From contig JAJCYN010000362.1 of NCBI GenBank assembly GCA_029262915.1, positions 1 through 7,658 on the forward strand: a stretch of 7,658 nucleotides of DNA, written 5' to 3'. The position numbers and the translations under genes were made by a program. Below, one piece after another: positions 1 through 7,047 of the stretch. The notes beneath the pieces are model-generated. The model saw nothing but the letters and a program-made list of their open reading frames with translations, had not been told where the DNA came from and made no database searches. Position 1 is the first letter of the stretch, and each line of letters begins with the position of its first letter. Source of the DNA: Flavobacteriales bacterium (GTDB lineage: Bacteria > Bacteroidota > Bacteroidia > Flavobacteriales_E > Vicingaceae).

Positions 1-832
1 GCAAGTTAATTTCTGTAGATGTAGTACTAGATAATTCAATCTTTGCTTTTTCAGCAGCTTCTTTTAAACGTTGAAGTGCCATTGGATCTTCTCTTAAGTC
101 AATTGACTCATCTTTCTTAAACTCTTCTGCTAACCAGTCAATTATTACTTGGTCAAAATCATCTCCACCTAAGTGCGTATCTCCATCTGTAGATTTCACT
201 TCAAATACACCATCACCTAATTCTAATACTGAAACATCATGCGTTCCACCACCACAATCAAATACAATGATTTTTTGATCTACATCTTTCTTATCTAATC
301 CATAAGCCAATGCTGCTGCTGTTGGCTCGTTGATAATTCTTTTGACTGTTAAACCAGCAATCTCTCCAGCTTCTTTAGTTGCTTGCCTTTGTGCATCGTT
401 AAAGTAAGCAGGAACTGTAACTACTGCTTCAGTAACAGTCATTCCTAAATAATCTTCAGCAGTTTTCTTCATTTTTTGAAGTACCATTGCTGAAATTTCT
501 TGAGGAGTATATAACCTATCGTCAATCTTTACTCTTGGTGTATTGTTATCTCCTTTTTCAACTTTGTATGAAGATCGTTTGATTTCTTTTGTTACTTGAT
601 CAAAAGTGTTCCCCATAAATCTTTTAATAGAAGAAATAGTTTTTTCAGGGTTAGTAATTGCCTGACGTTTTGCAGGATCACCAACAGCTCTTTCACCACC
701 CTCTATAAATGCTACGATAGAAGGTGTCGTTCTCTTACCTTCTGCATTAGGAATTACAACTGGCTCATTCCCTTCCATTACGGAAACACACGAGTTGGTT
801 GTTCCTAAATCTATTCCTATAATTTTACTCAT
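1..832 (-). CDS. dnaK: Molecular chaperone DnaK (Hsp70), N-terminal part, cut by window edge
   Basis: This is the ATP-dependent cytoplasmic Hsp70 chaperone, which binds exposed hydrophobic segments of client proteins and cycles with DnaJ and GrpE. The first 277 codons are present, running off the left edge without a stop; family members are about 630-640 residues, so most of the nucleotide-binding domain is here and the substrate-binding domain is outside. Visible motifs are phosphate loop 1 (IDLGTTNS, residues 7-14), K70 in SSIKRF, VPAYFND with the switch proline P141, [12 protein letters not shown] (167-178, with E169), and phosphate loop 2 FDCGGGTHD (191-199, with D192 and T197). The loop has His where E. 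coli has Phe, which I recall as common in Bacteroidetes, and Cys at 193. The start at [12 protein letters not shown] matches the family's normal N-terminus. It lies 167 bp downstream of the lipoprotein gene on the same strand and probably has its own promoter. The identification is essentially certain. Confidence 0.98.
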   Translation of the reverse strand, partial: MSKIIGIDLGTTNSCVSVMEGNEPVVIPNAEGKRTTPSIVAFIEGGERAVGDPAKRQAITNPEKTISSIKRFMGNTFDQVTKEIKRSSYKVEKGDNNTPRVKIDDRLYTPQEISAMVLQKMKKTAEDYLGMTVTEAVVTVPAYFNDAQRQATKEAGEIAGLTVKRIINEPTAAALAYGLDKKDVDQKIIVFDCGGGTHDVSVLELGDGVFEVKSTDGDTHLGGDDFDQVIIDWLAEEFKKDESIDLREDPMALQRLKEAAEKAKIELSSTTSTEINL

Positions 833-940
833 AATATATTGTTTTAATTTTTATCAATTATTTGGATTGTAATAGTCAAACAATATGCCATTACATTTTA
901 ATGAAGATTTAAAGAAATATTGGCAGAATACTCTATTTAT

Positions 941-979
941 TGACTTATTTTGACTGACAAAAGTGTGACAATACGACAG
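941..979 (-). promoter_or_regulatory. TGTC/GTCA repeat cluster upstream of dnaK
   Basis: Read on the minus strand towards dnaK, this stretch holds TGTC at 978-975, 970-967 and 959-956, then GTCA at 954-951 and 944-941. That makes five related tetramers in under 40 bp. A near match to the Bacteroidetes -7 box (CACTTTTG, 965-958, against TAnnTTTG) lies inside it. The arrangement resembles a repressor or activator operator over a heat-shock promoter, with a leader of roughly 120 nt to the dnaK start. No CIRCE element (the HrcA operator) is visible. The repeats are seen in the sequence; the regulatory role is inferred. A second weak -7 candidate, TATTGTTTG (885-877), lies closer to the gene. Confidence 0.4.
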
Positions 980-999
980 AAAAAAGTCTAAATCACTTG

Positions 1000-2112
1000 T
1001 TATTGCTGAACACATGGAGCAACAGGAAAACCTACCCCTGTTGTTCCAAAACAAAATCCTTTATTAATTAAAGATGAATGAGTGGCTAAATAAGTAATAG
1101 AACTATTCTGAATATTAACCTGATTAGAAGCTACCGGATCAATTGCAGATAACCAAAATAAAGTTTCTCTCGATGAGAAAATACCTATACCATTCGTAAT
1201 ATTTGTGTAGCTCGGTTTATCTTGATTAACTGAATTTGATGGTGCACTTACTTCCATAAAAGTACTTAATTCAGTCCCTGCAATTGAAAATTCTATAGAT
1301 ATGTTCCATACTTCCCTATGGGAAAAATCAACGATAGCTGATTGGTCAGCAACTCCAGCAGCAATATTATCAAAAAATGTCGCACCTTTTAATACCCATT
1401 CTATTGGCTCTCCTCCCGAGGAAGTTGTTGTTTTAGTTTCACCTAGCGGCATTATTACCTTTTTAAACACAGGAGGCTTTCCACTAGCTATTGTATAATG
1501 TTCAATATAATTAAATACCAATGACGGCAATATTCTTCCCACATCCGCTCCAGTGGTAACTCCTATTGTTTTATCATTAAATTGATCATTATTATTAACC
1601 GGTCCTGTCCAAAAATTGAATTTCCCATTTGTATTTGGTGGATTCGAAATAGCCGTTTGTTCAACTATCTCTGTTTCAGCCGTTATTTCTTTACTCAAAC
1701 TGCTATTTACAATTTTAAGTTTATAAGTATTATTTCTATTTATTGAAGGTTCAATAAATTTATACAATACATTTTCGCTGTTATCAAAAGTACCTGGATC
1801 TTTAGGGATTTCATTAACTGTCCTTGTTAAGGCATATGATTGAATCTTAGTCGTTCCATTAAATTCCTCTACAATAACATCCAATTCTCCAGCTGCATAA
1901 TTAAAATTATTTGCGTCAGCAGCCAAATCAAGAGCACTTGTATTTCCTAAAAAAGCTTTGTTGATTTTTAGATAATGAACAGAATCTTGTGGGTTAATCA
2001 TTCCATAAACAACTGGTATATCTTTAAATTCAGCGTTTACATCTATATCTGTTTCGCAAGAGATAAATCCTACGGTAATTAGTAAAACTAAAATGTACTG
2101 TAATTTATTCAT
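1000..2112 (-). CDS. Predicted outer-membrane lipoprotein, DUF4249-like
   Basis: A 370-residue predicted lipoprotein of unknown function. Residues 1-18 form a short lysine-containing, hydrophobic signal peptide ending in a lipobox with the lipidated Cys at 19 (GFISC). The following residues, CETDID, are acidic, as in Bacteroidetes lipoproteins exported to the cell surface. The N-terminal part (about 30-150) looks like a beta-sandwich domain (PVVYGMINPQDSVHYLKINK). The C-terminal part has the stretch YTNITNGIGIFSSR (302-315), which resembles the YxNIxNGxGIF pattern I associate with DUF4249 proteins. Two cysteines (354 and 367) near the C-terminus could form a disulfide. It is transcribed towards dnaK, from a promoter divergent to that of panB. 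DUF4249 genes often sit beside TonB-dependent receptors, but none is next to this one. The lipoprotein call is firm; the family label is tentative. A weak four-base-pair stem followed by a T-run lies just after the stop (about 999-980). Confidence 0.85.
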   Translation of the reverse strand: MNKLQYILVLLITVGFISCETDIDVNAEFKDIPVVYGMINPQDSVHYLKINKAFLGNTSALDLAADANNFNYAAGELDVIVEEFNGTTKIQSYALTRTVNEIPKDPGTFDNSENVLYKFIEPSINRNNTYKLKIVNSSLSKEITAETEIVEQTAISNPPNTNGKFNFWTGPVNNNDQFNDKTIGVTTGADVGRILPSLVFNYIEHYTIASGKPPVFKKVIMPLGETKTTTSSGGEPIEWVLKGATFFDNIAAGVADQSAIVDFSHREVWNISIEFSIAGTELSTFMEVSAPSNSVNQDKPSYTNITNGIGIFSSRETLFWLSAIDPVASNQVNIQNSSITYLATHSSLINKGFCFGTTGVGFPVAPCVQQ

Positions 2113-2129
2113 AACTTAAAATTAATACA

Positions 2130-2158
2130 CAAAAATATCATTTTTAATTAAGAAGCAA
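2130..2158 (-). promoter_or_regulatory. Candidate housekeeping promoter for the lipoprotein gene
   Basis: On the minus strand TATTTTTG (2137-2130) matches the Bacteroidetes -7 consensus TAnnTTTG exactly. It is preceded, after an 18-bp spacer, by TTG (2158-2156) as the -33 element. Transcription would begin a few bases downstream, giving a leader of only about 10-15 nt before the ATG at 2112. Both elements and the spacer fit the expected pattern. Confidence 0.55.
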
Positions 2159-2167
2159 CATATTTTG

Positions 2168-2175
2168 TAGCTTTG
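2168..2175 (+). promoter_or_regulatory. Candidate -7 element of the panB promoter
   Basis: TAGCTTTG matches TAnnTTTG exactly and is followed by CC, as is common at Bacteroidetes start sites. No clear TTG is seen 17-23 bp upstream, only a T-run (2141-2145), so the -33 element is weak. The predicted leader to the panB ATG is about 60-65 nt. This element lies just outside the -33 element of the oppositely oriented promoter, so the two promoters overlap back to back. Confidence 0.5.
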
Positions 2176-2244
2176 CCTTCGAATAAAATCTACCAGTGGT
2201 TAATATTGGGAATAAACGGTTATTAAAAATAAATTAAAGGTAAA

Positions 2245-3063
2245 ATGTCAAGTCATTCAAATAACATTAAAAGGGTTACAACTCATATACTTCAGGAAAT
2301 GAAGTTACGAAACGAAAAGATATCTATGTTAACGGGCTATGATTTTTCTATGGCAAAGATTATAGATAGTGCTGGAATTGACATTATTTTAGTTGGAGAC
2401 TCTGCTTCAAACGTAATGGCAGGACATGAAACGACATTACCAATTACGTTAGATCAAATGATTTATCATGCATCATCTGTAATTAGAGCTGTAGAAAGGG
2501 CATTAGTTGTAGTTGATTTACCTTTCGGAACCTATCAAGGAAATTCTATTGAAGCATTGTCTTCTGCTATTAAAATAATGAAAGAATCTGGTGCTCACGC
2601 TGTTAAAATGGAAGGCGGTAAAGAAATATTAGAATCAGTTAATAGAATTCTCTCTGCTGGAATACCAGTTATGGGGCATTTAGGGTTAACTCCTCAATCC
2701 ATCTATAAATTTGGAACTTATGTTGTTAGAGCTAAAGAAGAAGAAGAAGCACAAAAATTAATTGAAGATGCAAAACTACTTGAAGGTGCTGGCTGTTTTG
2801 CTTTAGTTTTAGAAAAAATTCCTGCGAAATTGGCTGCTAGGGTTGCCAAAGAAGTAAAAATACCTGTAATTGGTATTGGTGCTGGAAATGGGGTTGACGG
2901 ACAAGTTCTTGTTGTGCATGACATGCTTGGGATTACTCACGATTTTAGCCCTCGCTTTTTAAGACGATACCACAACCTTTATGAAGAAATGAAAGGTGCT
3001 TTTGAGTCTTACATTAAAGATGTTAAATCGCAGGATTTCCCCAATGATAAAGAACAATATTAA
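2245..3063 (+). CDS. panB: 3-methyl-2-oxobutanoate hydroxymethyltransferase (ketopantoate hydroxymethyltransferase)
   Basis: PanB transfers a hydroxymethyl group from 5,10-methylenetetrahydrofolate to 2-oxoisovalerate, giving ketopantoate. This is the first committed step towards pantothenate and coenzyme A, in the cytoplasm. At 272 residues it has the usual length. The TIM-barrel motifs are all present: [10 protein letters not shown] (30-39), [17 protein letters not shown] (50-66, metal-binding D52), VDLPFGTYQ (90-98, metal-binding D91), KMEGG (121-125, metal-binding E123), [10 protein letters not shown] (143-152), LVLEKIP (187-193, catalytic E190) and IGIGAG (209-214). The start at 2245 leaves a short polar N-terminal extension before the conserved region. 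A weak AGG lies four bases before the ATG. No panC, panD or panE is adjacent. The terminator after the stop suggests a single-gene transcript. Confidence 0.97.
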   Translation: MSSHSNNIKRVTTHILQEMKLRNEKISMLTGYDFSMAKIIDSAGIDIILVGDSASNVMAGHETTLPITLDQMIYHASSVIRAVERALVVVDLPFGTYQGNSIEALSSAIKIMKESGAHAVKMEGGKEILESVNRILSAGIPVMGHLGLTPQSIYKFGTYVVRAKEEEEAQKLIEDAKLLEGAGCFALVLEKIPAKLAARVAKEVKIPVIGIGAGNGVDGQVLVVHDMLGITHDFSPRFLRRYHNLYEEMKGAFESYIKDVKSQDFPNDKEQY

Positions 3064-3068
3064 AGTTT

Positions 3069-3098
3069 AACACTTTCTTTTTAAAAAGTGTTTTTTTT
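3069..3098 (+). terminator. Intrinsic terminator after panB
   Basis: AACACTTT (3069-3076) pairs perfectly with AAAGTGTT (3085-3092) around an eight-base loop. The right arm runs into a tract of eight T (3091-3098). It begins six bases after the panB stop and separates panB from the next gene. Confidence 0.8.
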
Positions 3099-3101
3099 AA
3101 A

Positions 3102-3136
3102 TTGAATAGTCTGTCGTCTTAAAATAATTACCTTTC
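3102..3136 (+). promoter_or_regulatory. Weak candidate promoter for the PD40 gene
   Basis: TACCTTTC (3129-3136) matches TAnnTTTG except for its last base. A TTG lies at 3102-3104 with a spacer of 24 bp, slightly longer than usual. The -7 element ends only four bases before the first ATG. If it is used, the transcript would be nearly leaderless, or would start translation at the second in-frame ATG (3147). This is weak support, but the terminator just upstream makes some promoter here likely. Confidence 0.3.
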
Positions 3137-3140
3137 AGAA

Positions 3141-4724
3141 ATGAAAATGAAACATCTTACTCTTTTTCTTGCATCCATTCTTTTTTCTGCAAACCTATTT
3201 GCTCAAAAATTAAATTATGAAATTTCTGATAATGCTAATAAAATGTTTGATCTAGGCAACTTTCAAAGAGCGAAAGAATTATATCGAGAAAAATATAAAA
3301 AAGATCTTTCAGATGTAAAAATCAAATATCGATTTGGAGTTTGTTTAGCTAATACATACGAGCTTTCTGATGCTATTAAAACGTTAGAATCAGTTTCTAA
3401 AGATCCATCTATACCTACTGAAGTTTGGTATTACCTTGCACGAGCCTATCACCTATCAAATAGATATGATAAAGCAATTTCCCTATACAAGAAATACAAC
3501 AGCAGTAACGGTGCTAAAACGGAATTAATTGCTAAATCTGAAAGAAACATTGAAATGTGTAATAATGCCAAAATTATCATAAAAAAAAAAGTAAATGTTC
3601 AATTTGAGAATTTGGGTAAACGAATAAATTCTGCTGGAAAAGAATATCTTCCTATGATTACACCAGATGAAAGCATGTTGCTTTATACTACTAGAAGGCA
3701 AGGTACTACTGGCCGTATCTATGATTTAAAAGGGTATTATACTGCCGATATTTTTCTATCAAAATTCAAATACAGCAAATGGAGTAGGGCCAGGTCAGTT
3801 GGATCTCCAAATTCTTACGGAAATGAACAAACAGCTGGAATCTCAGAAAATGGAAAATTTGTTCTCTATCACGTTAACAACCCTAAAAGCAAAAACAACC
3901 TCCAAATTTCAGAAAAAAGTAGATCTTCGTTTAAAAGATCAGTTCAAATTAAATCTAAAGATATTAACAGTAACTCTGGCTTACAATTGTCTGCAACAAT
4001 TTCAAACGAAGGGAATTATTTGATTTTTTCAAGTAACAGACCTGATGGTATTGGGAGACAAGATTTATATATCTGCAGGAAATTGCCTAATGATGAATGG
4101 GCTGAACCGGTAAATATGGGAAAAACGATTAACACAACATTTGATGAATCCTACCCCTATTTAAGTAATAATGGGTATACCTTGCATTTTGCTTCTACCG
4201 GTTTTAATTCTATTGGAGGTTATGACATTTTTGTTTCTCACTTTGATCTCTCAAAGAAAGAGTGGTCTAAGCCTAAAAATGTTGGATATCCAATTAATAC
4301 GCCATATAACAATACCAATATAAGTTTTAGTAAAAATAATAAATATGCTTATGTTGCTACTCATCGTAAAGATTCTTATGGTGATTTAGACATCTATCGG
4401 GTAAATTTTACTGATACACATCCCTCTTATACTACGATTAAAGGGGTTGTGCTTGATGCTGATTCTAATTTATTTAACATCCCTTTAACTATAGAAGTAT
4501 TCACTAAAAATACAGAAGAATTATATGGTATTTATGAAGTAAATCCAACGAAAGGGAATTACATTATGATTCTTCCACCTGACAAATATGAAATTAATAT
4601 AGATATTCCTGGGAAAGGATACTTTAAACAACTGTTTACTGTTACCGGAAGAAATAAATATAAAAAGGAAATGAAGCGAAACATTACAGTTTCATTTGAT
4701 TTGCCTGAAGAATCTAAAAAATAA
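3141..4724 (+). CDS. Secreted TPR plus PD40 beta-propeller protein lacking an OmpA domain
   Basis: A 527-residue envelope protein of unknown exact role. Residues 1-21 are a signal peptide with probable cleavage after LFA (A21/Q22). About 28-145 is helical with TPR character (ALxNxY-type spacing, for example VWYYLARAYHLSNRYDKAI at 95-113). About 150-422 carries PD40/WD40-like propeller blades: YLPMITPDESMLLYTTRR, TAGISENGKFVLYH, LSATISNEGNYLIFSSNRPD, SYPYLSNNGYTLHFAST and ISFSKNNKYAYVATHR, several followed by a D-L/I-Y/F strand (RQDLYI, GYDIFV, DLDIYR). About 430-510 resembles a carboxypeptidase-regulatory-like beta domain (TIKGVVLDADSN...LPPDKYEI). Bacteroidetes proteins with this order, such as PorE of type IX secretion, usually end in an OmpA peptidoglycan-binding domain; here it is absent and the protein stops after EESKK. 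The stop overlaps the next start by one base (TAATG). A second possible start is the Met at residue 3. Binding to a surface or periplasmic partner is inferred from the repeats only. Confidence 0.85.
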   Translation: MKMKHLTLFLASILFSANLFAQKLNYEISDNANKMFDLGNFQRAKELYREKYKKDLSDVKIKYRFGVCLANTYELSDAIKTLESVSKDPSIPTEVWYYLARAYHLSNRYDKAISLYKKYNSSNGAKTELIAKSERNIEMCNNAKIIIKKKVNVQFENLGKRINSAGKEYLPMITPDESMLLYTTRRQGTTGRIYDLKGYYTADIFLSKFKYSKWSRARSVGSPNSYGNEQTAGISENGKFVLYHVNNPKSKNNLQISEKSRSSFKRSVQIKSKDINSNSGLQLSATISNEGNYLIFSSNRPDGIGRQDLYICRKLPNDEWAEPVNMGKTINTTFDESYPYLSNNGYTLHFASTGFNSIGGYDIFVSHFDLSKKEWSKPKNVGYPINTPYNNTNISFSKNNKYAYVATHRKDSYGDLDIYRVNFTDTHPSYTTIKGVVLDADSNLFNIPLTIEVFTKNTEELYGIYEVNPTKGNYIMILPPDKYEINIDIPGKGYFKQLFTVTGRNKYKKEMKRNITVSFDLPEESKK

Positions 4725-5428
4725 TGTCACAACAGCTTCCTAACCTCAAAGTACTTTACGAAGACAACCACCTTATTGTTGTAAACAAGAGGTCTGGAGA
4801 TATTGTTCAAGGAGACAGAACAGGAGATAAACCGTTAATTGACATTGTTAAGGATTACATTAAAATAAAGCATAATAAACCTGGAGAAGTATTTCTAGGA
4901 AGCCCCCACCGTATTGATAGACCAACAAGTGGAATAGTGGTTTTTACTAAAACAAGTAAAGCTTTAACCAGAATGAACAAAATGTTTCATGATAAAGAGA
5001 TACAAAAAACATATTGGGCTATCGTAAAAAATAAACCATTTAAACAGGAAGACTTACTCATTCATTATCTCAAAAAGAATCATCAAAAAAATAAATCTTT
5101 CGCATATAGTCACGAATATAAAGACGCAAAACGATCAGAATTAAAATTTAAAGTAATACATCAATTTAATAACTATTATTTACTGGATATCAATCCTTTA
5201 ACAGGAAGACATCACCAGATAAGAGTTCAGCTTTCCACCATGGGTTGCCCAATAAAAGGTGATTTAAAATATGGTTTTAGTAGATCTAACCCTGATGCTT
5301 CTATTAGTTTGCACGCCAGAAAAATTGAATTTATTCATCCTGTTAAAAAGGAGCCTCTTTTAATTATTGCGAAGCCCAATCCAACTGACCCTCTATGGGC
5401 AACAGCTGGAGAATTATTTAAAGATTAA
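4724..5428 (+). CDS. RluA-family RNA pseudouridine synthase
   Basis: This cytoplasmic enzyme isomerises uridine to pseudouridine in rRNA or tRNA; the target site cannot be read from the sequence. The 234 residues contain the family's core: LYEDNHLIVVNKRSG (11-25), the catalytic motif HRIDRPTSG (62-70) with nucleophile D65, KTYWAIV (95-101), NPLTGRHHQIRVQL (157-170), GDLKYG (179-184) and LHARKIEFIHP (196-206). There is no N-terminal S4 RNA-binding domain, so it is shorter than RluC or RluD and closer in size to the stand-alone RluA/TruC-type enzymes. The catalytic motif has Pro where RluD has Asp (HRLDRDTSG), which is common in Bacteroidetes members. Its ATG shares a base with the stop of the upstream PD40 gene, implying translational coupling. 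No specific subfamily symbol is justified. Confidence 0.93.
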   Translation: MSQQLPNLKVLYEDNHLIVVNKRSGDIVQGDRTGDKPLIDIVKDYIKIKHNKPGEVFLGSPHRIDRPTSGIVVFTKTSKALTRMNKMFHDKEIQKTYWAIVKNKPFKQEDLLIHYLKKNHQKNKSFAYSHEYKDAKRSELKFKVIHQFNNYYLLDINPLTGRHHQIRVQLSTMGCPIKGDLKYGFSRSNPDASISLHARKIEFIHPVKKEPLLIIAKPNPTDPLWATAGELFKD

Positions 5429-5443
5429 TCTTTAACATTTTTT
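5418..5443 (+). terminator. Perfect 18-bp palindrome followed by T-run at the end of the pseudouridine synthase gene
   Basis: TTAAAGATTAATCTTTAA (5418-5435) is perfectly self-complementary and contains the stop codon (5426-5428). As RNA it could fold into a seven-base-pair stem with a TTAA loop, followed after CA by six T (5438-5443). The stem is almost all A-U, so as a terminator it would be weak. It could instead be a protein-binding palindrome. It overlaps the TTTAACAT tandem repeat. Confidence 0.35.
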
Positions 5444-5504
5444 AACATAGACCAAGCAACAACAGCGATAAAAATAGCGTTTTGGGTTAAATAAATTATT
5501 AACC
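5431..5504 (+). promoter_or_regulatory. Repeat-rich promoter region of the HtrA protease gene
   Basis: The gap before the protease gene contains a tandem TTTAACAT at 5431-5438 and 5441-5448, ten bases apart and so on the same helix face. It also contains an inverted repeat GGTTAA (5485-5490) / TTAACC (5499-5504) with an eight-base centre, ending 17 bases before the ATG. All share the core TTAAC. No exact TAnnTTTG box is present; the nearest is TA-N4-TTTG (5475-5484). This is consistent with an alternative sigma factor or a dedicated regulator, but that is inference. Confidence 0.35.
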
Positions 5505-5521
5505 ATTTAAACAAAACCGTT

Positions 5522-6976
5522 ATGAAAAAAGGAATTAAACTGTTTGTAGTTGGATTGGCACTTACAATAGCTGGAGGTGTTTCTTCTTTGGGAATCTATA
5601 AATATTTTGAAAAAGCTACTCCAACTGCTTCAAATCAAGATATAATTTCTACTAATAATCATTTTACAAATCATAAATTAGACATTATTCAGCCCATAAG
5701 CCTAGAATTAGCCGCTGAAATGTCTGTAAATGCTGTAGTACATGTTAAAACCGAAGTATTAACAAATAGACCTGTTGATCCTTTATATCGGTTTTTATAC
5801 GGGGGACAGCAACAACCACAGCTTGCTCGTTCATCAGGCTCTGGGGTTATTATTTCTGATGATGGATATATTGTAACCAATAACCATGTTATTGAAAATG
5901 CTGAGAAAATTTCCATCACATTAAACAATAACAAAACTTACAAAGCTGAAGTAATAGGAACAGATCCAAACACTGATCTTGCCTTACTAAAAATAGATAA
6001 AGATAACTTACCATATATCAACTACGGAAATTCTAATACCATTAGAATTGGGGAATGGGTGTTAGCAGTTGGCAATCCTTTTAACCTAACCTCAACCGTA
6101 ACTGCAGGAATAATTAGTGCCAAAGGAAGAGACATCAACATTCTTAGAAATGACCCATATAGTGGTGTATCTGCAATAGAATCATTTATACAAACGGATG
6201 CTGCTGTAAATCCAGGAAACAGTGGTGGAGCATTAGTAAGTGCCGCTGGCGAATTAATAGGAATAAATTCTGCTATTAAATCAAATACAGGATCATATAC
6301 TGGGTATTCTTTTGCCATTCCTGTAAACATAGTAAAAAAGGTAGTTGGAGACTTAAAAGAGTTTGGAACAGTGCAAAGAGCTTTTATTGGAGTTAGCATT
6401 AGAAACTTAGATGAAAATTTGGCTAAAGAAATCGGTACAGATAATTTAAATGGAGTTTACATTAATGGTACTATGGAAAATGGGTCAGCTGCTAAAGCTG
6501 GTATTAAGTCTGGGGACATCATTAAGAAAATAGGAAACAAACCTGTTAAAAATGTAGCTGAATTACAAGAACAAATCAGTCAATTTAGACCTGGAGACAA
6601 AATAATTGTTGTCGTTGACAGAAACGATGAAGAAATAGAACTACCTATTGTTTTAAAAAATCTAAATGGAAACGAAAAAATTGTTTCTAACGAATCAACT
6701 AAAACATTAAAACAATTAGGTGTAAAATTTACTGAAGCCACTAATAATGAGCTTAAACAGCTAAAATTAGCCGGAGGAATTAAAGTTAAAGAGATATACA
6801 ATGGTAAATTTAGAAGTGTTGGTGTTAAAGAAGGTTTTATTATAACTAAAATCAATCATAAAAAAGTGAATACTGTAGATGAGTTGATTTCTGCTATTGA
6901 AAAGATAAAAGGAGGAATATTAATAGAGGGGATTTACGAAAATGGTAGAAGAGAGTTTTATGGATTTGGATTGTAA
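5522..6976 (+). CDS. HtrA/DegP-family periplasmic serine protease with two PDZ domains
   Basis: This protease/chaperone degrades or holds misfolded envelope proteins. The 484-residue product begins with a lysine-rich start and a hydrophobic segment (about 5-24) that acts as signal peptide or membrane anchor; no clear cleavage motif follows. The trypsin-like domain spans about 60-280, with the catalytic triad H122 (TNNHVI), D152 (TDLALLKI) and S234 (NPGNSGGAL). A short Gln-rich loop lies before it (GGQQQPQ, 94-100), at the place of the E. coli DegP LA loop. PDZ1 covers about 285-378 (FIGVSIRNL, SAAKAGIKSGDII). PDZ2 covers about 395-480, is more divergent, and ends with the protein at FYGFGL. 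Length and layout match DegP/DegQ; which paralogue cannot be decided. It follows the pseudouridine synthase by 93 bp and is ended by a strong terminator. Confidence 0.96.
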   Translation: MKKGIKLFVVGLALTIAGGVSSLGIYKYFEKATPTASNQDIISTNNHFTNHKLDIIQPISLELAAEMSVNAVVHVKTEVLTNRPVDPLYRFLYGGQQQPQLARSSGSGVIISDDGYIVTNNHVIENAEKISITLNNNKTYKAEVIGTDPNTDLALLKIDKDNLPYINYGNSNTIRIGEWVLAVGNPFNLTSTVTAGIISAKGRDINILRNDPYSGVSAIESFIQTDAAVNPGNSGGALVSAAGELIGINSAIKSNTGSYTGYSFAIPVNIVKKVVGDLKEFGTVQRAFIGVSIRNLDENLAKEIGTDNLNGVYINGTMENGSAAKAGIKSGDIIKKIGNKPVKNVAELQEQISQFRPGDKIIVVVDRNDEEIELPIVLKNLNGNEKIVSNESTKTLKQLGVKFTEATNNELKQLKLAGGIKVKEIYNGKFRSVGVKEGFIITKINHKKVNTVDELISAIEKIKGGILIEGIYENGRREFYGFGL

Positions 6977-6996
6977 AAAAGAAATGTCTATTACAA

Positions 6997-7028
6997 AAAA
7001 AGCCTTGACCTAAAAGTCAAGGCTTTTT
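6997..7028. terminator. Strong bidirectional terminator between convergent genes
   Basis: A perfect 13-base-pair stem, AAAAAGCCTTGAC (6997-7009) with GTCAAGGCTTTTT (7016-7028), surrounds the six-base loop CTAAAA. T-runs follow the GC-rich stem core on both strands. It sits 20 bases after the protease stop and about 20 bases after the stop of the opposing thioredoxin-like gene, so it can serve both. Confidence 0.92.
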
Positions 7029-7047
7029 GTTTATATAATCTTTCTAA

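Noticed and set aside
596..808. Plus-strand open frame opposite the start of dnaK
   Set aside because: It is antisense to highly conserved DnaK residues and has no family resemblance.
875..890. Sigma-54-like sequence on the minus strand (TGGCA, then TTGAC) in the dnaK leader
   Set aside because: The -24 half is good, but the -12 half lacks the GC of TTGCA. With one near match and no enhancer site it is probably chance.
854..1054. Small minus-strand open frame between the lipoprotein gene and dnaK
   Set aside because: It overlaps the end of the lipoprotein gene in another frame, has a Cys/Phe/Asn-rich composition without motifs, and crosses the repeat cluster. No support for a real gene.
3108..3118. 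GTC repeats (AGTCTGTCGTC) upstream of the PD40 gene, similar to the dnaK cluster
   Set aside because: The match to the dnaK-side repeats is only a seven-base string without the same spacing, so a shared regulator is not supported.
5465..5479. AGCG direct repeat (AGCGATAAAAATAGCG region)
   Set aside because: It is only a four-base repeat and not convincing as an operator.
5689..6399. Open antisense frames inside the HtrA protease gene (5689-5934 and 6022-6399, minus)
   Set aside because: They lie opposite clear protease-domain codons, have no recognisable motif or promoter, and are explained as shadows of the coding strand.
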